This document shows, in pieces, positions 1 through 4,494 of a DNA stretch of 5,540 nucleotides. The position numbers and the translations under genes are program-made. The stretch is taken from positions 10,793-16,332 of the forward strand of contig JACROM010000109.1 in the NCBI GenBank assembly GCA_016214445.1. Direction: 5' to 3'. The DNA comes from Microcaldota archaeon. Its GTDB lineage: Archaea > Micrarchaeota > Micrarchaeia > Norongarragalinales > Norongarragalinaceae. Numbering within the stretch: position 1 is the stretch's first letter; each line of letters opens with the position of its first letter. Under the pieces are notes generated by a model. It saw only the letters and a list, made by a program, of their open reading frames with translations. It did no database searches and was not told the origin of the DNA.

Positions 1-1
1 G

Positions 2-1156
2 GTAGTTGCGCCAACTCCGTCATCCACTCCGCGGCCTTCAGCCACCGTCGCTCCCAAGCCAGCCATCACGCCCAGCCCGACGCTGAGGCCTACGACGGCT
101 ACTGCGTCGCCACGACCCACAGTGGTGCCTTCACCCGCTCCGCGCGCTACTGCAACGCCTCGCGCGGCAACCCTGCCGTCTCCGACGCCAACGCCTTCCC
201 CGTCAGTCGCGGCGACAACCGTACCGACTGTTACTGTTTTGCCCGAGCCGACAGCAGCGCGGCCTACCCTTGCAGCGGCGGCTTCTCCTGTACCAAAACT
301 GCAGCCATCCGCGATAGATTTTATTGCGTACGAAGTAGAGTGCCAGTCGCGGGACTGCGAGGCAGCTTCGGATTTGGCGTTCATGCAGGAAGTGGTGCCG
401 AAGATTTATTCGGCAGTGACGCAGTTGTGGGGTTTCGAGCGCAAGGATAAGGAGCTAAAAGTCAAAATCGTAGCTGGCGGGCCTTTCAGCGCCGCTTTGT
501 GGGAGGAGGACAGGAAGACGCTTACGGTTCCCGCTCTTTCAAAATACGATTTGAACGCGCAGCTTGGGCTGCCTGCGGAGGTGAGCGAACGCGATGTTCT
601 AGTTGCCGTGCTTAGCCACGAAATGACGCACTACGTCGTAAACGGTTGGCTTCTGGAGAAGAACGTTAAACAAACAAGCGTGCCCCTGTGGGCGCGCGAA
701 GGAATGGCCGCGTTGGGCGAGGACAAGGTGACCGGACTGCTCGGGCGGCAGAAAGTGGACAAGTTCATGTACGCGAAACGCCAGGATTCGGATTTCAGCT
801 CTCGCGCGTTCGAGTTGAAGGACAAACCGGGCACATTGGGCTTGGCATTCTGGAACGCGTACCCTGCAGACCGCGAAGCGAACTTCTACTACGGCGGCGC
901 TTACTCTTTCTACAACTACCTGTACGTGAAAGTGTTCGGCGGAAGCTACCAGTCGCTGTTGTCCCTGACTGAAAAACTCGCTTGGAAGGACGCGAACTCC
1001 GCGTTCACCGGCGAGACCGGCAAGTCGTTCAGCACGGTTAAGGAGGAGTGGTATGCTTCATTGAGGATTCCGGCTGTGACTCCCCTGCCAACACCAACGC
1101 CTTCACCGACACCCGCGCCAGAAAAAGACTGCGGCTGGGGCCTGTTGGGTTGCTAG
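2..1156 (+). CDS. Secreted gluzincin (peptidase MA-like) metalloprotease with Pro/Thr/Ser-rich stalk, 5'-truncated
   Basis: The reading frame is open from the left edge, so the true start and any signal peptide lie outside the window; 384 residues are visible. The first ~100 are Pro/Thr/Ser/Ala-rich low complexity, as in extracellular stalks. A catalytic domain follows. HEMTH at 617-631 supplies two zinc-ligand histidines and the catalytic Glu. About 23 residues later WAREGMAAL supplies the expected third ligand Glu, the pattern HExxH...WxxEGxA of M1-like gluzincins and the peptidase MA-like family. A Tyr-rich FYYGGAYSFYNYLY helix after it also fits. The protein ends with a second TPTPSPTP linker and a Cys-flanked tail, CGWGLLGC. 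Role inferred: cell-surface or exported zinc peptidase; the substrate is unknown. It converges with the flavodoxin on the other strand, and the two stop codons overlap. An in-frame GTG at 122 lies inside the low-complexity stalk and is unlikely to be the real start. Confidence 0.85.
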   Translation, partial: VVAPTPSSTPRPSATVAPKPAITPSPTLRPTTATASPRPTVVPSPAPRATATPRAATLPSPTPTPSPSVAATTVPTVTVLPEPTAARPTLAAAASPVPKLQPSAIDFIAYEVECQSRDCEAASDLAFMQEVVPKIYSAVTQLWGFERKDKELKVKIVAGGPFSAALWEEDRKTLTVPALSKYDLNAQLGLPAEVSERDVLVAVLSHEMTHYVVNGWLLEKNVKQTSVPLWAREGMAALGEDKVTGLLGRQKVDKFMYAKRQDSDFSSRAFELKDKPGTLGLAFWNAYPADREANFYYGGAYSFYNYLYVKVFGGSYQSLLSLTEKLAWKDANSAFTGETGKSFSTVKEEWYASLRIPAVTPLPTPTPSPTPAPEKDCGWGLLGC

Positions 1157-1263
1157 GTTCCGCGGAAGCTGGCAGCCCACTTTTCAGCCTTATTTGCTTC
1201 TTCAGTGTTTTGCAGCGGTTTTCGAAAAGCCATTTCGCCCACGATTTCGTTCCCTTCAAGCAT
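1153..1263 (-). pseudogene. Detached C-terminus of the flavodoxin (other frame)
   Basis: Immediately after the A8 run, a second frame reads MLEGNEIVGE..., continues through KAEKWAASF and ends at TAG (36 codons). This is what a flavodoxin should have after its EEM segment: a short strand followed by a terminal amphipathic helix with the NxExAxKAxxWA pattern. Reaching it from the upstream frame needs a +1 shift, or loss of one A. Its TAG shares CTAG with the stop of the convergent peptidase gene, which supports this as the natural gene end. It is not thought to be an independent gene, although it does begin with ATG. Confidence 0.8.
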
Positions 1264-1630
1264 TTTTTTTCATTTCTTCAAATGTTTTGCCGGGGTTTCC
1301 TTCGTAACAACAGAACAAAGCGATTTTTTTCCCTTTTAGTTTTGCCTGCGAAATGAAAGAGCGGATTGGCGGCGAAACCGTCCATGACCAGACCGGCGTG
1401 CCGACGAAAATAATGTCGTAATCGTTCGCGTTCTTTTCCAACGGCAGCAGCTCTGGTTTTTCCTTCATGAACGCCTGTCTTCCGCCCCAAAAGTATTTCA
1501 GAAAACTAGAAGTTAGTTCTTTTTTTGGTTTTATTTCCAGAATGTCCGCGTCCCCTAATGCTTCAGCTATCGCTTCCGCTATGCTTTTGGTGTTCCCGTC
1601 AAGCGAGTAGAATGCCACGAGCGTCTTCAT
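1256..1630 (-). CDS. Flavodoxin-family protein, frameshifted before its C-terminal strand and helix
   Basis: The 124-residue frame has flavodoxin hallmarks. There is an N-terminal beta strand, then a phosphate-binding loop YSLDGNTKSIA (residues 8-18) for the FMN phosphate. A second motif, GTPVWSWTVSPPIRSF (77-92), is typical of the flavodoxin/NAD(P)H:quinone-oxidoreductase-like group, followed by KKIALFCCYEG near 101-111. Normal family members have about 150-160 residues; this frame stops early, after EEMKKNA. The stop follows an A8 run (plus-strand T8, 1263-1270). Removing one A joins it to the out-of-frame C-terminus at 1153-1263 and gives 158 residues. The likely role is electron transfer or FMN binding in the cytoplasm. 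The ATG abuts the TAG of the ZIP gene with no gap, so it is probably the last gene of that operon. The shift may be a sequencing or assembly error, a real mutation, or recoding/slippage; the sequence alone cannot decide. Confidence 0.88.
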   Translation of the reverse strand: MKTLVAFYSLDGNTKSIAEAIAEALGDADILEIKPKKELTSSFLKYFWGGRQAFMKEKPELLPLEKNANDYDIIFVGTPVWSWTVSPPIRSFISQAKLKGKKIALFCCYEGNPGKTFEEMKKNA

Positions 1631-2359
1631 CTAGCGCACCATCGAGTACATGAACGCTATGCCCAGCAGGAAGAAAGTGAAGGCGGTGAAGGTTTTCTTC
1701 ACGTCGGTTTCCTTGTGAAGTTCCGGCACGAGGTCGCTTGCAGCGATGTAAATGAATCCTCCGGCAGCGAAGGCAATTGCGTATGGCGGGAATCCCTCGA
1801 TTCCGGTCAGGAAGAAGAAGCCAACAAGCGCGCCTGCCACTGCAGCCAACGCTGAAAGGAAGTTGTAGAAGAGCGCCTTGGTTTTGCTGAAGCCCCCGTA
1901 TATGAGGACGCCGAAGTCGCCCAATTCTTGCGGTATCTCGTGTGCTATCACCGCCAGAGTGGTGGCTATGCCGAGCGGGATGTTTTGGCTGAAAGCTGCG
2001 ACTATGACGATTCCGTCGACGAAGTTGTGTATCCCGTCGCCTATGAGGTTCAGGTAGGTGAACGCGTGGATGTCGCATTTTCCGTGGTGGCAGTGTCGCC
2101 AGTGCAGCACTTTTTCCATTATGAAGAAGAGGCAGAAGCCGGCAAGCAGGACAAGAGGCGCGGTTGAGCCGATTTCCTCAAGCGATTCCGGCAGGAGATG
2201 CAGGAACGCGCCGCCCAGCAACGCGCCGCCAGAGAAGCCGACCAGTGCGAGGAGTATTTTCTTCAGGAGTTTTTCCTTGAACGCGAGGGTTGCAACTCCT
2301 ATAAGAGAAATCGCGCTTACGAGCAGCGTTGCGCCCAAAGACCACCCTAGTATTTCCAA
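1631..2359 (-). CDS. ZIP-family divalent metal (zinc) transporter
   Basis: A 242-residue hydrophobic protein with about eight transmembrane segments. ZIP signatures are present: HNFVDG (111-116) in the fourth segment and HEIPQELGDF (140-149) in the fifth, whose His, Asp and Glu side chains form the transport metal site in this family. The loop after the third segment is His/Cys-rich (HWRHCHHGKC, 87-95), as in the variable metal-binding loop of many ZIPs. It most likely imports Zn2+ or a related divalent metal across the cytoplasmic membrane. The start is TTG, chosen because GGTGAT (plus-strand 2363-2368) lies 3 nt upstream and the first membrane helix begins right after. It lies 12 nt downstream of the Cys-containing unknown gene and abuts the flavodoxin, so all three are probably cotranscribed. 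Metal specificity cannot be read from the sequence. Confidence 0.93.
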   Translation of the reverse strand: MEILGWSLGATLLVSAISLIGVATLAFKEKLLKKILLALVGFSGGALLGGAFLHLLPESLEEIGSTAPLVLLAGFCLFFIMEKVLHWRHCHHGKCDIHAFTYLNLIGDGIHNFVDGIVIVAAFSQNIPLGIATTLAVIAHEIPQELGDFGVLIYGGFSKTKALFYNFLSALAAVAGALVGFFFLTGIEGFPPYAIAFAAGGFIYIAASDLVPELHKETDVKKTFTAFTFFLLGIAFMYSMVR

Positions 2360-2362
2360 GAA

Positions 2363-2368
2363 ATCACC
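2363..2368 (-). promoter_or_regulatory. Ribosome binding site for the ZIP gene
   Basis: GGTGAT, complementary to the conserved 3' end of archaeal 16S rRNA (ATCACCTCC), lies just upstream of the TTG codon at 2359. It supports the non-ATG start and lies within the 12-nt gap after the preceding gene. Confidence 0.6.
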
Positions 2369-2371
2369 GCC

Positions 2372-2854
2372 CTAAACTTCTGCCACCAATACTACATAAT
2401 TCTTTCCGTAGTGCTTGGCGCACGCCGGGCATGTGGTGTAGAAAAAGTAAAGCTTCTTGACCTTCCTCTTTTTTGAGGCGACGAAAGCGTGCATTTCGCT
2501 TACCCATTTTCCGATGTTTTTGTAGTCGCCCTCGAACACTTTGGTTAGGAACGCGCCGCTCATCCGTACCATTTCCGAGTTCGGAACTTTTTTTGAAACA
2601 GCTATGTAAATGTCCGCCCCAAAAAGGGATTTTTCATCGGAAAGGAGTATGGGTTGCGGTGCAAGCGCTTTCGCTTTGGTGATTTTATCCATGTTCTTTA
2701 ACATCACTTGCCCGAAGTTGAGAGGTATGTGGAAGAAACTAACGATGTGGTCTTTCAAAAACAACTTGTTTTTCCACTTGATTTGTTTTTCGTTCCACGG
2801 CTTCGGGTCGAATTTTTTGCAGCATCCTGTTTCGGAACCGTAAATTTTCTCCAT
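2372..2854 (-). CDS. Conserved protein of unknown function with N-terminal CC and C-terminal CxxC motifs
   Basis: A 160-residue soluble protein. It has a CCKKFDPKPW motif near residues 11-20, a central SEMVRMSGAFLTKVFEGDY segment and a C-terminal FFYTTCPACAKHYGKNYVVLVAEV region. I recognise this overall pattern (CC-x-KFDPxPW ... TTCPxCAKxYGxNYVV) from uncharacterised proteins, sometimes labelled only 'hydrolase', found in bacteria and archaea. I know of no established function. The CC pair and the CPAC motif could bind metal or act in redox chemistry; that is inference, though the ZIP transporter and flavodoxin immediately downstream make it plausible. No signal peptide or membrane segment is seen. 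The ATG start is well supported by GGTGGTGA just upstream. It follows the outermost stop of the phosphoribosyltransferase tail region by 15 nt, so it is probably in the same operon. Confidence 0.85.
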   Translation of the reverse strand: MEKIYGSETGCCKKFDPKPWNEKQIKWKNKLFLKDHIVSFFHIPLNFGQVMLKNMDKITKAKALAPQPILLSDEKSLFGADIYIAVSKKVPNSEMVRMSGAFLTKVFEGDYKNIGKWVSEMHAFVASKKRKVKKLYFFYTTCPACAKHYGKNYVVLVAEV

Positions 2855-2855
2855 T

Positions 2856-2863
2856 TCACCACC
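2856..2863 (-). promoter_or_regulatory. Ribosome binding site for the CC/CxxC protein
   Basis: GGTGGTGA lies 2-9 nt upstream of the ATG at 2854, a good match to the anti-SD sequence. It fixes this start and marks the gene as an internal, SD-dependent operon member. Confidence 0.6.
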
Positions 2864-2869
2864 TTTTTT

Positions 2870-3096
2870 TCAGCTTTTCTTTTTCTTCAGCTTTGCCTTG
2901 ACGTAGGGCGCCCAGCGCATCAGGGACCATCCCAAGGGGGGACACGTTCCCCCCTTAGTCTGGTCGAACCCCCAAACCCCCTTTACTTTTGTTTTCTTCG
3001 TGTATTGCGCCACCGCAAAGCTCCGTTCCCTTAGTGCGGTCGTCCGCCCAAACCCCCCTTTACTTTTTTTCTCTTCAGGTATGGCGCCCAGCGCAT
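2870..3096 (-). repeat. Threefold repeat of the phosphoribosyltransferase C-terminal coding end
   Basis: On the minus strand, three related units begin near 3090, 3013 and 2914. They encode WAPYLKRKKVKGG, VAQYTKKTKVKGV and WAPYVKAKLKKKK. Units 1 and 3 share a 14-bp stretch, ATGCGCTGGGCGCC, followed by TAC after one variable base. Units 1 and 2 share AAAGTAAAGGGGG(G)TTTGGG followed by CGACC and ACTAAGGG. Unit spacings are 77 and 99 bp (176 in total, not a multiple of 3). Units 2 and 3 are in the frame that ends at 2870; unit 1 is in the phosphoribosyltransferase frame that stops at 3031. This looks like tandem duplication or insertion within the gene's 3' end. Confidence 0.75.
2934..2956. repeat. 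GC-rich inverted repeat (9-bp stem, 5-nt loop)
   Basis: AAGGGGGGA (2934-2942) pairs perfectly with TCCCCCCTT (2948-2956) around the loop CACGT. It lies between the second and third copies of the phosphoribosyltransferase tail. In the direction of transcription no T-run follows it, so it is not a typical intrinsic terminator. Confidence 0.65.
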
Positions 3097-3720
3097 TAAA
3101 TTGCCGGAAACCCAATAAGGCTTGAGTATGCCGTGCTGGACTAGGTTCTCCATTACCTTCCTGAGCTTTTCCTCGTCAAGCTTGAGCCCGTGCTTCGCCT
3201 TCAGCTCTTCCGCTATCATGTCGAGGCTCTTTTTTTCCGGGTTCCGCGAATCGTACAGGCCTGCTACCATGCGGGTCAGGTCTTCGTTGAAGTTCCACGG
3301 GAAAACGAACCACTTCCACGGCTTCCTTGCCGCGTAATAGTCAGGGGCTTTTTTGGCGGTTTCCAGCACGAACACCGAGGCGGTCCTGACTTTTGCGCCG
3401 AGGGTCTTCAGGTAGGCCGAAGCCATTTCCATGCTCTCGCTTTCGTCCATAAGGTCGTCCACTACAAGCACGCTTTTGCCCTTGGTTTTCCCGGCGAGCG
3501 CTTTGGCTGGTTTTTCGCCAAGATGGTCGATGTTGATGGAGCGCAGGTCGTAGACCATGAGGAAGTCGCAAAGGCTTCTTGCAGGTACGTAGCCTCCGCG
3601 GGACATTGCAACTATTACGTCTGGCCGGAACTTGTCCTCGCGCATCTTGCCTGCCAAAACCCGTGAGTACTCGTACATGTCTTCCCACGTCAGCGCCTCG
3701 CAGGGGAATGAGCGTATCAT
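3031..3720 (-). CDS. COG2236-type purine phosphoribosyltransferase with repeated C-terminal tail
   Basis: 229 residues. The PRPP-binding loop VLVVDDLMDESESM (84-97) has the two acidic residues and the Ser-rich loop of class I phosphoribosyltransferases. The N-terminal DVIVAMSRGGYVPARSLCDFL (34-54) and the base-binding PWKWFVFPWNF (134-144) match archaeal xanthine/hypoxanthine/guanine-type PRTases of COG2236. Expected role: purine salvage in the cytoplasm, joining a base to PRPP to give a nucleotide; the exact base is not determined. Residues ~163-202 form a helical region not needed for catalysis. The tail NLMRWAPYLKRKKVKGG is odd because similar tails recur twice more downstream in another frame. 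The ancestral product may instead have ended ...RWAPYVKAKLKKKKS at 2870. A TATA-like box about 27 nt upstream suggests a leaderless first gene of the operon running to the flavodoxin. Confidence 0.88.
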   Translation of the reverse strand: MIRSFPCEALTWEDMYEYSRVLAGKMREDKFRPDVIVAMSRGGYVPARSLCDFLMVYDLRSINIDHLGEKPAKALAGKTKGKSVLVVDDLMDESESMEMASAYLKTLGAKVRTASVFVLETAKKAPDYYAARKPWKWFVFPWNFNEDLTRMVAGLYDSRNPEKKSLDMIAEELKAKHGLKLDEEKLRKVMENLVQHGILKPYWVSGNLMRWAPYLKRKKVKGGLGGRPH

Positions 3721-3742
3721 GGTTTTTCTAAAGGGAAGGCAA

Positions 3743-3752
3743 CTTAAAAAAC
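3743..3752 (-). promoter_or_regulatory. TATA-like box for the phosphoribosyltransferase operon
   Basis: Minus-strand TTTTTTAAG is centred about 27 nt upstream of the ATG at 3720. Archaeal TATA boxes sit about 26-27 nt before the transcription start, so this geometry predicts a leaderless mRNA. No SD sequence is present upstream of this start, which fits. Confidence 0.45.
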
Positions 3753-3761
3753 AAGACCATC

Positions 3762-3864
3762 AGATGTCCAATTCCGCCCTCGGGGTGTGATGCTTGTGTC
3801 TTTTGTGCATCTTCGCTGTTTGCCCAAATGCGTTTGCCTTCTGCCTCTTGGCTTAGATGTCCAA
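3762..3864 (-). repeat. Direct repeat of the archease end (TTGGACATCT) 93 bp apart, with a 16-codon ORF between
   Basis: The last archease codons and stop read TTGGACATCTAA. The segment TTGGACATCTGA recurs 93 bp (31 codons) downstream in the same frame. The 14 codons after the archease TAA are open and run into a 16-codon ORF, MHKRHKHHTPRAELDI (3760-3810), which ends in the repeated LDI-stop. It has no convincing SD. This could be a duplicated gene end, a very small basic peptide, or coincidence. Otherwise this intergenic stretch (3721-3852) shows only the TATA-like box of the next gene. Confidence 0.4.
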
Positions 3865-4272
3865 CAAAACGCGTATTGTCCACTTGCCGTCTTTCTCGAA
3901 AGCCTTGGTTTCGTGGTGTGTGACTGCTTTCACTTCGGTTTTGCCGGCGTCCCTTGTTGCGGGCCCGCCTTCCACTGTCCCGTTCAACGTGAAGCCGTTA
4001 CGCGTCTGCTCCAGCGAATCTATCTTAAAGGACTTGAAGAAGAGTCCGCGCGCGTCCCTTTCCGCAACCAGGTCGCTCAAAACAAATGCCGCCAGCTCGT
4101 CGAGCGTTTTTGCTTTTTCCTTGATTGCGACCTTCTTGGTTGAGTTGACCTGCTTCAGGTCCGCTGTTTCCTCGAACAGCACCTTGGCTGCTGTTTCAAG
4201 CGCTTCCTTGAAAGTTGCGCCGTACGCCTCGTAGAGTATGTCTGCTGTGTGCTCGAGAAACTGGTATTCCAT
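3853..4272 (-). CDS. Archease (cofactor of the RtcB tRNA ligase)
   Basis: 139 residues, the normal length of the family. It opens with YQFLEHTADILYEAYG, the archease N-terminal signature; D11 corresponds to the conserved metal-binding Asp. The middle TLDELAAFVLSDLVAERDARGLFFKSFKI matches the helical segment and following strand. The C-terminus has KTEVKAVTHHE (111-121) and ends in VLLDI, the conserved terminal Asp-Ile implicated in metal binding and RtcB activation. Known role: speeds guanylylation and turnover of RtcB, which joins tRNA exon halves and heals RNA breaks. RtcB itself is not in this window. The ATG is supported by a TATA-like box 27 nt upstream, implying a leaderless transcript, divergent from the NAC gene. 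The stop region is repeated 93 bp downstream. Confidence 0.93.
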   Translation of the reverse strand: MEYQFLEHTADILYEAYGATFKEALETAAKVLFEETADLKQVNSTKKVAIKEKAKTLDELAAFVLSDLVAERDARGLFFKSFKIDSLEQTRNGFTLNGTVEGGPATRDAGKTEVKAVTHHETKAFEKDGKWTIRVLLDI

Positions 4273-4281
4273 GCCAGCGTA

Positions 4282-4289
4282 TTATAAAA
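4282..4289 (+). promoter_or_regulatory. TATA-like box for the NAC leader transcript
   Basis: Plus-strand TTATAAAA matches an archaeal TATA box. A start about 25 nt downstream would fall near 4311-4314, where the first NAC leader repeat begins. An alternative TTTTAAAT at 4296-4303 would put the start near 4326. The two opposing promoters overlap in this 84-bp divergent region, so archease and NAC could be co-regulated. Confidence 0.45.
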
Positions 4290-4295
4290 CTAGAG

Positions 4296-4303
4296 TTTTA
4301 AAT
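4296..4303 (-). promoter_or_regulatory. TATA-like box for archease
   Basis: Minus-strand ATTTAAAA is centred about 27 nt upstream of the archease ATG (4272). The spacing is the same as for the phosphoribosyltransferase and predicts a leaderless transcript. Confidence 0.5.
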
Positions 4304-4356
4304 GAGTGTAGGTGAAAAGAAAAACGATCTAGTGCGCGTATCGAGAGGTGTGTGAT

Positions 4357-4494
4357 ATGATTCCTTCTATGGACCCCAAACAGCTTGCATCGATGATGAA
4401 CCATATGGTCGCCCCTTTCTTTTCAGAAAAGAAAGGTGCGGCCTGCCGCCAAAGAAAACAGTCTTGCGTGCGGATTGAGGTGTGTTTGATATGA
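4357..4494 (+). CDS. Short upstream ORF 1: NAC N-terminus plus unrelated tail (45 aa)
   Basis: It starts with MIPSMDPKQLASMM, identical to the first 14 residues of the NAC protein at 4685, and then diverges into a basic, Cys-containing tail ending CVRIEVCLI. GAGGTG lies 6 nt upstream of the ATG. The stop TGA (4492-4494) overlaps the ATG of the next copy as ATGA, a common translational-coupling arrangement. Codons differ from copy 2 only synonymously over the first 14 codons. It could be a translated leader peptide or a remnant of gene duplication. No NAC or UBA domain is present. Confidence 0.5.
   Translation: MIPSMDPKQLASMMNHMVAPFFSEKKGAACRQRKQSCVRIEVCLI
4414..4436. repeat. Inverted repeat in copy 1 (11-bp arms, 1-nt centre)
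   Basis: CCTTTCTTTTC (4414-4424) is the exact reverse complement of GAAAAGAAAGG (4426-4436). A real RNA hairpin would open a few central pairs. It occupies the same place in copy 1 as the 4557-4573 inverted repeat does in copy 2. Confidence 0.6.

Noticed and set aside
2..300. Tandem coding repeat in the Pro/Thr-rich segment
   Set aside because: Low-complexity P/T/S/A composition without a fixed repeat unit; ordinary surface-protein stalk.
1038..1259. Minus-strand 73-aa frame downstream of the flavodoxin
   Set aside because: It lies in a different frame from the recognisable flavodoxin C-terminus and overlaps the peptidase; a shadow frame.
1599..2078. 159-aa minus-strand frame inside the ZIP gene
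   Set aside because: Arg/His-rich composition typical of an out-of-frame reading of a GC-rich membrane protein gene; the ZIP frame has clear motifs.
2934..2956. Intrinsic terminator
   Set aside because: The stem is strong but no T-run follows in the direction of transcription, and archaeal termination does not generally use such hairpins.
2870..3115. Independent 81-aa minus-strand gene
   Set aside because: It overlaps the phosphoribosyltransferase end and consists of tail repeats 2 and 3; better explained as the displaced or frameshifted end of that gene.
3341..3688. 115-aa minus-strand frame within the phosphoribosyltransferase
   Set aside because: Overlaps the PRPP-loop-bearing frame and shows no recognisable motifs.
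3721..3852. tRNA or small structured RNA between archease and phosphoribosyltransferase
   Set aside because: No cloverleaf, no T-arm-like GTTCRA motif and no strong stems seen.
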